NCBI RefSeq assembly: GCF_022271435.1 | Contig: NZ_JAFIQY010000005.1 | Span: 307,918-371,917 of the forward strand | DNA from: Streptomyces monomycini | GTDB lineage: Bacteria; Actinomycetota; Actinomycetes; Streptomycetales; Streptomycetaceae | Direction of reading: 5' to 3' | DNA length: 64,000 nt | Shown: positions 8,762-18,100 of the stretch, piece after piece | Layout of the letters: every line of letters begins with the position of its first letter | How positions within the stretch are numbered: position 1 is the first letter of the stretch | Notes under the pieces: model-generated | Databases searched by the model: none | Told to the model about the DNA's origin: nothing | What the model saw: only the letters and a program-made list of their open reading frames with translations | Made by a program: the position numbers and the translations under genes

Positions 8762-8829
8762 AGCCGGGCAGAACACAGGGCCGGGCAGAACACGGGGCCG
8801 GGCAGAACACGGGGCCGGGCAGAACGCGG
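8762..8829. repeat. Four tandem copies of a 17-bp unit
   Basis: The unit GGCCGGGCAGAACACGG is repeated four times with 1-3 differences in the outer copies. It occupies the 269-bp gap between the nitrilase start and the stop of the next gene (both on the minus strand), thus upstream of the nitrilase. Apart from this repeat I see no other feature in that gap. Confidence 0.85.
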
Positions 8830-8883
8830 GGCCGGACCGGCCGCCGGGCCGGAGCCACTTGCCGGACCGGCCGCGGGCGGGAG

Positions 8884-9963
8884 TCAGCTTCTCGGGCCGC
8901 CGGCGCGCAGGGCGTGGCTGATGTCGCGGTGCCGGTTCGGCGAGACTCCAGCGGCGGCGTCCAGGAGCAGCGGGGTCAGCTCGCCCGGTGCGCTCGCGGT
9001 CGCCTCCACCGCCTCCTCGGGCGTACGGGCCCGGACCAGCGCCGCGAACAGCTCGCGCGCCTGGGCCGGGCGGCCCGCGCCGAGCAGCGCCAGCGCCGTG
9101 TGCGCCACCTCCTCGACGGGCCGGGTGACGCCCTGGCGCAGCAGGCGCGCGCTCTCGGCCGTGCGTCCGGCGGCGGCGAGCGCGTCGGCGGCGGCGGCGA
9201 GCCGGTCGGGCGGCAGGCAGGCCGCCTCCCAGAGCAGGGTCGGCACTTCGGTCACCAGCCCGGCGTGCTCCAGCTCCGCGATGAGCACGGGCAGCTCGGC
9301 GGGGTGCGCGTGCGCGGCGGCGCACAACAGCGCGTGCGCCTCCCCGCCGCGCCCGGCCGCCCGCAGCCGGGCGAGCCGGGCGGCGCTGGTGGAGGTGCGA
9401 GGGGTGGTGGGGGCAGGGGTCGGAGGGGGATGAGGGACCGGGCTGGGTACTGCCTGTTGTCCGGTCAACGCGTCGATACGGGCCTGGAGTTCCCGTGCCC
9501 GGGCCTCGGACCGTACGTGGTCGTCGCGCGCCCAGGCCAGTTCGCCGGTGAGCCGCTCGGTCTCGGGGCCGCCGGCCGCCGCGTGGAGTTCGGCGAGCAG
9601 TTCCCGGCCGCGGAGCGCCGCGTACTGCCGTTCGCGCAGCATCACGTCCAGCCGGTCCGCCAGCCGGGCGGCGGCGTCCGCCCCGGCGTCGTACGCGGCG
9701 ACCGCCTCGTGGTGGAGCCGGCGCGCCCGAGGCCCGGCGGTGCGGACGGTGTGCGCTCCACGCCGTTCGGCGAGGTCGTGCAGCAGCGACTCCACGACGT
9801 CCCAGGGCGGCACGTCCCTCCCGTCCAGACAGGCCCGTAACCCTTCGGGGTCGCGGAGCGTGAAGACCCCGTACCACCCGGCCGTCTCGTCGAGCAGCCG
9901 GGTCAGCCCGCGCAGGAACCGCGCGAACTCCTCCACCGGCGTGCCCGTTCGTTCCGCTGCCAC
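8884..9963 (-). CDS. Uncharacterised protein with helical N-terminus, coiled segment and repeat-like C-terminus
   Basis: The 359-residue protein is not recognised. Residues 1-90 are compact and helical, with aromatic residues (FARFLRGLTRLLDETAGWYG) and a conserved-looking PPWDVVESLLHDLAERRG. A charged helical stretch to about residue 160 (ERLTGELAWARDDHVRSEA) could form a coiled coil. A Pro/Thr linker follows, then an Ala/Leu-rich alpha-helical region resembling TPR-like solenoids. The GTG at 9963 has AGGGAG about 10 bases upstream; the open frame extends much further upstream but there shadows the next gene. It is divergent from the FAD-Rieske gene. No signal peptide is visible, so it is probably cytosolic. 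Confidence 0.8.
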   Translation of the reverse strand: MAAERTGTPVEEFARFLRGLTRLLDETAGWYGVFTLRDPEGLRACLDGRDVPPWDVVESLLHDLAERRGAHTVRTAGPRARRLHHEAVAAYDAGADAAARLADRLDVMLRERQYAALRGRELLAELHAAAGGPETERLTGELAWARDDHVRSEARARELQARIDALTGQQAVPSPVPHPPPTPAPTTPRTSTSAARLARLRAAGRGGEAHALLCAAAHAHPAELPVLIAELEHAGLVTEVPTLLWEAACLPPDRLAAAADALAAAGRTAESARLLRQGVTRPVEEVAHTALALLGAGRPAQARELFAALVRARTPEEAVEATASAPGELTPLLLDAAAGVSPNRHRDISHALRAGGPRS

Positions 9964-10251
9964 GTTCCGCTCTCCCTTCCCCCGGCCCCCGTACGTCCGC
10001 CCGTCCCCACCCCACGCCCGCCCCGCACGCGGCACCAGCCGGGTTTCGGCCTGGATCGGGGGCGGACCGCGGGCGGTTTGCGCGGGCCTCCCGCGCGGAC
10101 GGTGCGGCGGCCTGCCGTTGTCGGTGGTGGGACCGGTCCGCCGACCTGGCCGATACGCTGCGGTCCGCCGCCGCGGCCGGCCACAGGTCCGTCCGGGGGA
10201 GCCGGGGCGCGGCCGCGCTTCGGGCGGGCCCGGCGGGGCACCCGCTGTCGC

Positions 10252-11808
10252 ATGACCGACAACGGCTCTCGCACGACCGACCACGGTGGACCGCCCGGCC
10301 TGGGCGAGTCGTACTGGATCGCCACCACACCCGGCACGTCCCACCCGCCGCTCACCGAGGACACCGAGGCCGACGTCACGGTGATCGGCGCCGGGATCGC
10401 CGGGCTGAGCACGGCCTGGGAGCTGGCCAGGAGCGGCCGCAGCGTCGTCCTGCTGGAGGCGGACCGGATCGCCGCCGGGGTCACGGGATACACGACCGCC
10501 AAGCTCTCCGCGCTCCACACCCTGGTCTACGACCGGCTGCGCCGCACCCGCGGTCCCGACGGCGCCCGCCACTACGCGCAGTCCCAGCAGGGCGCGGTCG
10601 AGCACGTCGTCGAGACCGCCCGGGTCCTCGGCATCGACTGCGACCTGGAGCGCGGGCCGGCCTTCACGTACGTACGGGACCCGGAGAGCACCGGACAGCT
10701 GCGCGCCGAGGCGGATGCCGCCGGCGCGGCCGGGCTGCCGGCCGCCTTCGTCACCGAAACCGGGCTGCCGTTCCCCGTGGCGGGCGCGGTGCGGGTCGAG
10801 GACCAGGCCCAGTTCCATCCGCGCAAGTACCTGCTCGCGCTGGCGGAGGACTTCCGCTCCCGGGGCGGCGTCATCCACGAGCGCACCCGCGCCACCGGCC
10901 TGCACGAGGGGACGCCCTGCCGGGTGACGACGGAGACCGGCGCCACCGTGACCTCGCGGGACGTCGTGGTCGCCACCCACTACCCGGTCTTCGACCGTGC
11001 CCTGCTGTTCACCCGCCTGTCGCCGCGGCGGGAGGTGGTGGTGGCCGCCCCGATCGACGCCGGCCGCGACCCGGGCGGCATGTACATCACGCAGGAGGAG
11101 GGCAAGCGGTCCGTGCGGACCGCGCCGTACGGCGACGGGCAGCGGCTGCTCATCGTCACGGGCGAGACCTTCAAGCCGGGCACGGCCGACGCCGGCGAGA
11201 AGTTCGCGGCGCTGACCGACTGGACCCACCGGCACTTCCCCGGTACCGAGGTGGCGTACCGGTGGGCCACCCAGGACAACGACGCCACCGACACCGTTCC
11301 GCTGATCGGCCCGTTCCACCCGGGCGCGCGGCACACCTACGTCGCCACCGGGTTCGGCGGCTGGGGCCTGAGCGGCGGCGTGGCCGCCGGACGCCTGCTG
11401 GCCGGGCTGATCACGGGGGATCCGCCGCCGTGGGCCGGCCTGTACGACCCGCGCCGCCTGTGGAGCGCCGTACGCGAGGCCCCCGCCTTCCTCAAGCACC
11501 AGGCCGAGACCGGCCTGCATTTCGTCGGCGACCGGCTGCGCTCCGCGCACGCCGACTCGGCGGCGGACATCACCCCCGGCACCGGCGCGGTCGTACGGGT
11601 GCGGGGCCGCCGCTGCGCGGTCTACCGCGACGAGGACGGGACCGCCCACGCCGTGTCGGCGCGCTGCACCCACCTGGGCTGCCTGGTCGCCTTCAACGCG
11701 ACGGAGAAGGCGTGGGAGTGCCCCTGCCACGGCTCCCGCTTCGCGCCGGACGGATCGGTTCTGCAAGGCCCGGCCACCGAGGCGTTGGAGGCGCGGGAGG
11801 TGGAGTAG
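10252..11808 (+). CDS. FAD-dependent oxidoreductase fused to a Rieske domain
   Basis: The 518-residue protein joins an N-terminal DadA/glycine-oxidase-like FAD domain (dinucleotide motif GAGIAGLSTAWELA near residue 45) to a C-terminal Rieske [2Fe-2S] domain. The cluster ligands are C472-x-H474 and C490-x2-H493 (CTHLGC and CPCHGS). Such fusions oxidise an amine or hydroxy substrate and pass electrons to the cluster; the substrate is unknown. ATG 10252 begins family similarity but has no good Shine-Dalgarno sequence, so it may be leaderless or use another start. It stands alone between a divergent unknown gene and the MoxR operon. Confidence 0.9.
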   Translation: MTDNGSRTTDHGGPPGLGESYWIATTPGTSHPPLTEDTEADVTVIGAGIAGLSTAWELARSGRSVVLLEADRIAAGVTGYTTAKLSALHTLVYDRLRRTRGPDGARHYAQSQQGAVEHVVETARVLGIDCDLERGPAFTYVRDPESTGQLRAEADAAGAAGLPAAFVTETGLPFPVAGAVRVEDQAQFHPRKYLLALAEDFRSRGGVIHERTRATGLHEGTPCRVTTETGATVTSRDVVVATHYPVFDRALLFTRLSPRREVVVAAPIDAGRDPGGMYITQEEGKRSVRTAPYGDGQRLLIVTGETFKPGTADAGEKFAALTDWTHRHFPGTEVAYRWATQDNDATDTVPLIGPFHPGARHTYVATGFGGWGLSGGVAAGRLLAGLITGDPPPWAGLYDPRRLWSAVREAPAFLKHQAETGLHFVGDRLRSAHADSAADITPGTGAVVRVRGRRCAVYRDEDGTAHAVSARCTHLGCLVAFNATEKAWECPCHGSRFAPDGSVLQGPATEALEAREVE

Positions 11809-12044
11809 GCGGGGTGCTGGGCCGGTCAGGCCTCCCGGGGCGGGAGCCGGCCGGTGTCGCACCCGCCGGCCGGGGCCCCGGAAGATCCCTCCGGCCTGCC
11901 GAGTTATCTTGCTCGGGCACAGGTCCGTTTCCGAGAGCAGCCCGGCGTCACCGCCGTCCCCTCAGCTACGCGTCACTTCGCCGTGGCGCCGGGGCAAGGG
12001 CCGTCTCGTCAGCCCGGCAGGGCGTCGCAGGCAGGGAGTTGAGG

Positions 12045-13244
12045 ATGGGCGCGGAGAGCGCGCCGGCCACGGCCGGGAGACTGCGGGCGATCAGCGACGA
12101 GCTGTCCGGCCGCTTCTACGAGCGGGCCGACGTGGTGCGGACGCTGGTGGTGGCGCTGCTGGCCGGGCAGCACTCGCTGGTGCTCGGGCCGCCCGGCACG
12201 GCGAAGTCCGAGCTGGCCAGGGAACTGACGGGCCGGATCGAGGGAGCGGCCTACTGGGAGATCCTGCTGTCGAAGTTCACCGCGCCGACGCGGATGTTCG
12301 GTCCCGTCGACGTCGCCGCGCTGGCCCGGGGCGAGTACCGCCAGGTGTACGACGGCCGGGCCACGACCGCGCACGTCGCGTTCATCGACGAGATCTTCAA
12401 GTGCTCCACGGCGGCGCTGAACGAGACGCTGGGCTACCTCAACGAGCGGATCTACCACCCCGAGAGCGGCGGCGAACCGATCCGCTGCCCCTTGATCGGG
12501 GCCATCACGGCCAGCAACGAGCTGCCGTCGGGCGAGGACACGGCGGCGATCTACGACCGGCTGCTGGTGCGGATCGAGGTCGGGTACCTGGAGGACCCCA
12601 CGAACTTCGCCGCGCTGGTCCGCTCCGCCGTCCGCCGCCCCGTCGCGCCGAAGCGGACCACCGTCGAACTGGCCGCGTTGCAGCAGGCCGTGACCGTCGC
12701 GGTCCCGGCCGTGGACGTCCCCGACGCGATCGTGGACGCGGTGTGCACGCTGCGGGCCGCCCTGCGCCGCAAGGAACTCGTCGCCTCCGACCGGCGCTGG
12801 CGGCAGGCGGTGGGCCTGCTCCAGGCGTCCGCGTACCTCGACGGCCGTGAGGCGGTCGCCGAGAACGACCTGTCGGTACTGACCCACGTGCTGTGGGACT
12901 CCCCCGCCGAACGCCCGACCGTCGAGCGGGAGGTGCTGCACCTGGTCAACCCCGACGCCAAGGAGGCGCTCGACCTGGCCGACGCCATCGAGGAGCTGGA
13001 GACGCAACTCGACGCGATGGCCGGGCAGTCCCGCGAGGCGCTGAGCGAGTGGGTCATCAAGAACGCCCACAACAAGCTCGCCAGGGCGGGCCAGCGGCTG
13101 GAGAAGCTGCGCGAGGAAGCGGCGGGCGCCGGGCGCTCCACGGCCGCGATCGACCGCGCGTACGGCCGCCAGCGCGCCGTACGCGCCCGGGTCCTCACCG
13201 AGGCTCTCGGCGTGGACGCGAGCATGGTGCAGGACCGGCTCTGA
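12045..13244 (+). CDS. MoxR-family AAA+ ATPase (RavA-like)
   Basis: The 399-residue ATPase has Walker A GPPGTAKS near residue 50, Walker B VAFIDEIFK near 115 and the sensor segment TASNELPSG. The C-terminal third is helical and charged. MoxR ATPases work with a vWA-domain partner to assemble or insert cofactors into protein complexes. The partner is encoded 10 bases downstream. ATG 12045 is preceded by AGGGAG. It resembles the RavA branch, paired with a ViaA-like vWA protein, rather than the Bacteroides batteries of MoxR genes. Client proteins are unknown. Confidence 0.93.
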   Translation: MGAESAPATAGRLRAISDELSGRFYERADVVRTLVVALLAGQHSLVLGPPGTAKSELARELTGRIEGAAYWEILLSKFTAPTRMFGPVDVAALARGEYRQVYDGRATTAHVAFIDEIFKCSTAALNETLGYLNERIYHPESGGEPIRCPLIGAITASNELPSGEDTAAIYDRLLVRIEVGYLEDPTNFAALVRSAVRRPVAPKRTTVELAALQQAVTVAVPAVDVPDAIVDAVCTLRAALRRKELVASDRRWRQAVGLLQASAYLDGREAVAENDLSVLTHVLWDSPAERPTVEREVLHLVNPDAKEALDLADAIEELETQLDAMAGQSREALSEWVIKNAHNKLARAGQRLEKLREEAAGAGRSTAAIDRAYGRQRAVRARVLTEALGVDASMVQDRL

Positions 13245-13254
13245 GGGGTTGCGG

Positions 13255-14877
13255 ATGATGGGTGGGACACCGGGCAGGCTCGACGAGCTGGTGAGCCGGG
13301 CCGGTACGTGGCTGGGCCGGTCCGGCGCGGTGTCCGGGCAGTGCACCACGGCCGTGGTCGCGGACCGGTTCGACCGGTTCACCTGGCGCGACACCTACGA
13401 GCAGTCGGCCGGGCTGCGCGAGCTGGCCGAGGAGCTGGGCGGGCACCACGACGGCACCGCCGACCTGCTGGCCGACGTGTTCCTGGCCGCCTACAAGGCT
13501 GGCCCGCGGCTGCGGGGACACGCGGAGATGGCCCCGTCCCGGCTGGTCAACCACCAGGTCGTCAGCTCGCTGGTGGAGTCACCGGAGTTCGCCGAGCTGC
13601 ACCGGGAGACGGCCGGCGACCCCTACGCCGCCGCCATGGCCGTACTCGCCCAGGCCGCCGCGCTGCGCCGGATGCTGGAGCACGCCCGGGGCGCCCAGGC
13701 GCGGGCCGAGCGGGCGGAGCAGGCCCGGCAGACCGCCGACGGCGCGGCGGCCGCCGTGGGCGAGGCGCTTCGGCAGGCCGCTGAAGGGGCCGCCGAGGAC
13801 AGCACCGTACCGGGCCCGGCCGCCGACGCCGTACAGCAGGCGGTCGAGGCTGCCGCGGCCGCGGCAGCCTCCGGGCAGCAAGCCGCCCGGAGTGCCGCGC
13901 AGGCCCGCACGGCGGCGGCCCCCGGCATCCGTGCCGCCGCCCGGGACGGGGTGGCGGAGGCGGCCGAGACGGTACGGGAGGAAGCCGCGCTGATGCGGGC
14001 CTGGGGCGTCGGGGCCGGCGAACTGGAACGGCTGCCGTTCGACGAGCGCGCCCAGCTCGCCGAGCGGCTGCGCACCAGCCGCCTCGCCCAGTGGGCCGAT
14101 CTGATCGGCCGCTTCCGGCAGATGGCGAGCGGCGAGCGGGCCCGCAAGGTCGAGAACACCGCCGGGGAGCTGGTCGGCGTCACACTCGGCGACGACCTCT
14201 CCCGCGTCGTCCCCTCCGAGCTGGCCAACCTCGGCCTGCCCGCGCTGCGTGCGGTGTTCGCCGCGCGCTACGCCGCCGGGGAGCTGATGCTCTACGACAG
14301 CCAGGGGGAGCAGACCGCCGGACAGGGCGCGATCATCGCGTGCGTCGACACCTCGCACTCCATGTACACGGAAGGGCCCGGCGGCGGCACCCGGGAGGCG
14401 TGGTCCAAGGCGTGCGCCCTGGCCCTGCTGGACCAGGCCCGGCACGCCGGGCGCGACTTCGTCGGCATCCTGTTCTCCGCCGCCGGCAAGCTCCGGGTCT
14501 TCCGCTTCCCGGCCGGCGAACCGGCCGGCATCGACCGGACGCTCGCGTTCGCGGAATCCTTCCTCGGCGGCGGCACCAGTTACGAGACGCCCCTGTCGGC
14601 CGCCCGCGACCTGCTGGAGGACGAGTTCGACGCCGCCGCCCGCAAGCGCGGCGACATCGTGCTGCTCACCGACGACGAGTGCGACGTCACCGAGGAATGG
14701 ACGCGCGGCTGGAACGAGGCCAAGCACCGGCTGGGCTTCCGGGTCTTCGGTGTGGCCATCGGCGCGCCGGACGCCGCCGGGACCGGTTCGGTCCTGGAGG
14801 CCCTGTGCGACAACCTCCGCTCCATCGAGGACTTCACCGATGTGCACGCCGCCGCCGATCTTTTCCGGGTGATCTGA
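13255..14877 (+). CDS. vWA-domain protein, ViaA-like partner of the MoxR ATPase
   Basis: The 540-residue protein has a C-terminal von Willebrand A domain with the metal-ion site DTSHS (CVDTSHSMYTEG near residue 365) and a downstream Thr/Asp pair (GGGTSYETP, LLTDDECDVTEEW). The middle (about residues 130-240) is very Ala/Gln/Glu-rich and probably a long helix or coiled coil. ATG 13255 follows GAGGGG; a TTG six bases earlier is less likely. The 10-base spacing from the MoxR gene indicates one operon and a shared chaperone-like function. Confidence 0.92.
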   Translation: MMGGTPGRLDELVSRAGTWLGRSGAVSGQCTTAVVADRFDRFTWRDTYEQSAGLRELAEELGGHHDGTADLLADVFLAAYKAGPRLRGHAEMAPSRLVNHQVVSSLVESPEFAELHRETAGDPYAAAMAVLAQAAALRRMLEHARGAQARAERAEQARQTADGAAAAVGEALRQAAEGAAEDSTVPGPAADAVQQAVEAAAAAAASGQQAARSAAQARTAAAPGIRAAARDGVAEAAETVREEAALMRAWGVGAGELERLPFDERAQLAERLRTSRLAQWADLIGRFRQMASGERARKVENTAGELVGVTLGDDLSRVVPSELANLGLPALRAVFAARYAAGELMLYDSQGEQTAGQGAIIACVDTSHSMYTEGPGGGTREAWSKACALALLDQARHAGRDFVGILFSAAGKLRVFRFPAGEPAGIDRTLAFAESFLGGGTSYETPLSAARDLLEDEFDAAARKRGDIVLLTDDECDVTEEWTRGWNEAKHRLGFRVFGVAIGAPDAAGTGSVLEALCDNLRSIEDFTDVHAAADLFRVI

Positions 14878-15124
14878 CGCGGATTCCCGGGCGGCGCCCG
14901 GGTGAGACTGATCACCGTGGTGCCGGGCCGGGCCCGGCACAGTGCGGCACTATCAGCCGTAACGCGAGCAATCAGCCATCTTGAGTGGGTGTTCCCCCCA
15001 GGTGGTGAGTACATTGGCCCCTTGCGGAGCCGGGGTGTCCTCTCCCGTCGGGGTGCACTGCCAGGTCCGTACGCCGCGCCGACGGCGGCAGCGGCCCGCC
15101 CGCCCACGAGAGAATGGACCTTCC

Positions 15125-16057
15125 TTGACCACGCCCCGCCTCGTCCCGCTGTCCCCGACCACCTGGGCGTGGACGCACGACAGCACCGCCTGGGGGTACA
15201 GCAACTGCGGGCTCGTGGCGTCCGACGGCGAAGCGCTCCTGATGGACACGCAGTTCACGCTGGAGGGCACCCGGGAGCTGCTGGACGCGATCGCCGGCGC
15301 CGTACCGGACGCGACGGTGTCCACCGTGGTCAACAGCCACCAGAACGGCGACCACACCTGGGGCAACGAGCTGGTCGCGGGCGCGGAGATCATCACGTCC
15401 GAGGCGTCCGCTGCGCACCTGTGCCAGGAGATGACCCCGGACATGCTGGCGGCCCTGAGCCGCAGCGAGCCGACCACCGCGGTCACCGCGTACGCCGTCG
15501 AGCACTTCGGCGTCTTCGACTTCGGCGGCATCACCGTCACCCCGCCGACCCGGACCTTCACCGGCAGCCTGGACCTCACGGTCGGCCGCACGGCGGTACG
15601 GCTGCTCGACCTCGGCCCCGGGCACAGCGCGGGCGACGTCGCGCTGCACGTCCCCGAGGACGGGGTGGTGTTCACCGGTGACGCCCTGTTCGACGGCGGC
15701 CACATGATCGTCTGGTCGGGCTCGCTCACGTCCTGCGTCACCGCCTGCGACACCCTCCTGGCCACCGGCGCCACGACCTTCGTGCCCGGCCACGGCCGGA
15801 TCACCGACCGGGCGGGCGTCACGGCCTTCCGCGACCGGCTGTCCCGGATCATGGACACGGCCACCGCCCACGCCCGCAAGGGCACGGAGCTGGCCGAGGC
15901 CGCCCGGCTGGTCGAGGAGGAGTACGCCGGCGGCCTGGCGCACCCCGAGCGGCTGTTCACCGCGGTCGCCGCGGCCTACCGGGAGGCGGGCGCGGAGAAC
16001 GTCCCGTCCACCACGTTCGAGCTGGTCGAGGGGATGGCTCAGCTCGCCGCCGGGTAG
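15125..16057 (+). CDS. MBL-fold metallo-hydrolase with HxNxDH metal motif
   Basis: The 310-residue metallo-beta-lactamase-fold hydrolase has the first metal motif as SHQNGDHTWGN: the second His of canonical HxHxDH is Asn. Later ligands are visible in GPGHSAGDVALH, FTGDALFDGGH and PGHGRI. The TTG at 15125 is proposed because family similarity starts at LTTPRLVPLSPTTWAW and an ATG a few bases upstream is out of frame; GAGAG lies about 11 bases before. The 246-bp gap upstream holds no other gene. The 3' end overlaps the convergent XRE gene by 19 bases. The substrate is unknown. Confidence 0.85.
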   Translation: MTTPRLVPLSPTTWAWTHDSTAWGYSNCGLVASDGEALLMDTQFTLEGTRELLDAIAGAVPDATVSTVVNSHQNGDHTWGNELVAGAEIITSEASAAHLCQEMTPDMLAALSRSEPTTAVTAYAVEHFGVFDFGGITVTPPTRTFTGSLDLTVGRTAVRLLDLGPGHSAGDVALHVPEDGVVFTGDALFDGGHMIVWSGSLTSCVTACDTLLATGATTFVPGHGRITDRAGVTAFRDRLSRIMDTATAHARKGTELAEAARLVEEEYAGGLAHPERLFTAVAAAYREAGAENVPSTTFELVEGMAQLAAG

Positions 16058-16839
16058 TCGCACGGCACCACCAGCATGAACCGCTGCGTACGGTCGCTGA
16101 GCGGCGCGAAGCAGCGGAAGGTGACCTCGAACTCCTCGTCCCCGTGGCCGGGCAGGTACAGCCAGCGCCGGTCGCCGTCCGGGTGGGTGACGGTCGTGAG
16201 GTCGTCGGTGAGCAGCCGGGCCGCGACCTTGTCGCGCTCCTTGATCTCGGCGACGACCTCCGCCAGCCTCCGGTTGTCCGGCTGCTCGGCGGCGGCCAGC
16301 CGGAGCTGGGACGCCATCGGCTTGGCCCAGGACTCCTCCCAGTCGATCAGCTGGAGGCGGGCCTCGGGGTAGGTCAGCGCCCAGATCATGACGTTGACGC
16401 CGTGCTTCATCCACGGCCAGTCCTGCTCGCACGCCGCGTTGTACAGGAGCACGTCCCACGAGGCGTCGGACAGGTACGCCGGCCAGGGCTGCACCTGGAT
16501 GAGCGCGGACGTGGACGGGTCGACGGAGCCGTCGGGGCGGTACAGGGGCGGCGGTACCTGGCCCCGCGCGTAGACGAAGAGGGTGTGCCGCTGGGCCTCG
16601 TCGAGGTCGAGGATGCGCACGATGCGCTCCAGCCACTCGGCCTTCGGCCGCTCGATGCGCCCCGACTCCAGCCTGCGGTACCAGCCCTCGGTGACGCCGG
16701 TGAGCGCCGCCGTCTCGGCCTGGGTGACGCCGCGCCGGTCCCGGTGGCCGAATGTGGCGGTGAAACCGGGCACCTGCGTGGGGTCCCGGTGGCCGCGCCA
16801 GGCGCGCAGGAAGTCACCGAGCAGGTGCTTATTGGACAT
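16039..16839 (-). CDS. XRE-family regulator with MmyB-like ligand-binding domain
   Basis: The 266-residue protein has an N-terminal helix-turn-helix of the XRE type (GVTQAETAALTGVTEGWYRRLESGR split as GVTQAETAALTGV and WYRRLESGRIERP, about residues 37-65). A C-terminal MmyB-like domain follows (PAYLSDASWDVLLYNAACE, FRCFAPLSDRTQRFM). ATG 16839 is the first start before the conserved MSNKHLLGDFLRAWRG; upstream codons are low-complexity. It converges with and overlaps the MBL-fold hydrolase gene. Its target is not evident, although divergent fabG lies 350 bp upstream. Confidence 0.88.
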   Translation of the reverse strand: MSNKHLLGDFLRAWRGHRDPTQVPGFTATFGHRDRRGVTQAETAALTGVTEGWYRRLESGRIERPKAEWLERIVRILDLDEAQRHTLFVYARGQVPPPLYRPDGSVDPSTSALIQVQPWPAYLSDASWDVLLYNAACEQDWPWMKHGVNVMIWALTYPEARLQLIDWEESWAKPMASQLRLAAAEQPDNRRLAEVVAEIKERDKVAARLLTDDLTTVTHPDGDRRWLYLPGHGDEEFEVTFRCFAPLSDRTQRFMLVVPCDYPAAS

Positions 16840-17185
16840 GTGTTGCCAAACTCCCCGCGGGATTCGGTAAAGGGAACGAAAAGTTACGGCCGACTTTAAC
16901 CCGGCGCCGCTACGCACCGGACCCAGCCCTCCCCACCCCACCCCTCCCGCATATCACCGTAAAACGCCCACACCATCCCATCCCCCTCTCCGGACCGGCA
17001 CGCCGCCTACCGGAACTCCCGGTGCCGGTCACCGCATGTGACCGGCACCGGACGAGAACGATCAATCGGTTTATGTCAGAGTGACTGACCGCGCGAGGGT
17101 CCCCGCGCCGCGGCACCCCCGCGGCCGCACCGCCGTCGCGCCGCCGGCCGGAGCCGGGCGTCCCAGCAGCAACCGAGAGGCATCC

Positions 17186-17890
17186 ATGAGCCGCAGCGTC
17201 TTCATCACCGGTGGCAACCGGGGTATCGGACTGGCGATCGCGGAAGCCATGGCCGCCGACGGGGACAAGGTCGCCGTCACGTACCGCTCGGGCGAACCGC
17301 CGGCCGGCGTCCTGGGCGTCCCGTGCGACATCACCGACCCGGAGCAGGTCGAGGCGGCCTTCCGGCGGATCGAGGAGGCGCACGGTCCGGTCGAGGTGCT
17401 GGTGGCCAACGCCGGCATCACCCGCGACGCCCTGCTGATGCGGATGTCGGAGGACGACTTCGAGGCCGTCGTGGCGACCAACCTCACGGCCGCGTACCGG
17501 CTGGCCAAGCGCGCCACCCGCGGCATGCTGCGGGCCCGCAAGGGCCGGATGGTCTTCGTCGGCTCGACCGTCGGCCTGCGCGGCGAGGCCGGCCAGGCGA
17601 ACTACGCGGCGGCCAAGGCCGGACTCGTCGGTCTGGCCCGCTCCCTCGCCCGCGAACTGGGCTCGCGCAACATCACCGCCAACGTGGTCGCCCCCGGCCT
17701 CACCCGGACCGACATGGCCGCGGCGCTCCCCCAGGACCGCCTGGACGCCATGGTCGAGCAGATCCCCCTGGGCAGAATGGCCCGCCCCGAGGACATCGCC
17801 GCGGCGGTGCGCTGGCTGGCCGGCGACGAGGCGTCGTACATCACTGGGGCCGTCGTCCCGGTGGACGGCGGCGCCGGCATGGGCCACTGA
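17186..17890 (+). CDS. fabG: 3-oxoacyl-[ACP] reductase
   Basis: The 234-residue short-chain dehydrogenase has the NADPH motif TGGNRGIG (residues 8-15), NAG at 75-77, and the catalytic S127, Y140 and K144. Its size and the N-terminal MSRSVFITGGNRGIG match the streptomycete FabG of fatty-acid synthesis, which reduces 3-ketoacyl-ACP. ATG 17186 has a GAGAGG site. In many actinobacteria fabG is followed by fabI, but here two hairpins and a convergent lipoprotein gene follow instead. Confidence 0.9.
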   Translation: MSRSVFITGGNRGIGLAIAEAMAADGDKVAVTYRSGEPPAGVLGVPCDITDPEQVEAAFRRIEEAHGPVEVLVANAGITRDALLMRMSEDDFEAVVATNLTAAYRLAKRATRGMLRARKGRMVFVGSTVGLRGEAGQANYAAAKAGLVGLARSLARELGSRNITANVVAPGLTRTDMAAALPQDRLDAMVEQIPLGRMARPEDIAAAVRWLAGDEASYITGAVVPVDGGAGMGH

Positions 17891-17973
17891 GGCCCGCGCG
17901 CACAGCCGCACACTTTCACCACATCCCCGCGCCCTCCCTGGCGCGGGCGGACAGACCTGTCCCCACGAGGGGC

Positions 17974-18064
17974 GGTGCGTGAGTGCTTGGACGGGGGTCA
18001 GGCGCTCACGCACCGGGGGACGGCGGGGAGCCTGTGAGACGCCGGTCGCCGGCGTCTCACAGGC
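17974..18064. terminator. Two hairpins between convergent fabG and lipoprotein genes
   Basis: The first stem pairs 17974-17986 with 18002-18014 (13 bp, one G-U). The second is a perfect 16-bp stem, 18030-18045 with 18049-18064, and a 3-base loop. Both are symmetrical, so they can serve either strand. Confidence 0.8.
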
Positions 18065-18100
18065 ACAGCGGCCGACCGCGACGCGGCACGACGCGCGGGG

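Noticed and set aside
8884..11862. A 992-codon open frame on the minus strand
   Set aside because: Only the 3' third (8884-9963) reads like a protein. The rest is antisense to the FAD-Rieske gene, which has clear catalytic motifs.
16905..17185. An additional small gene between the XRE regulator and fabG
   Set aside because: The short in-frame extension upstream of fabG (from 17081) is Pro/Arg-rich and precedes a good ribosome-binding site at the true start.
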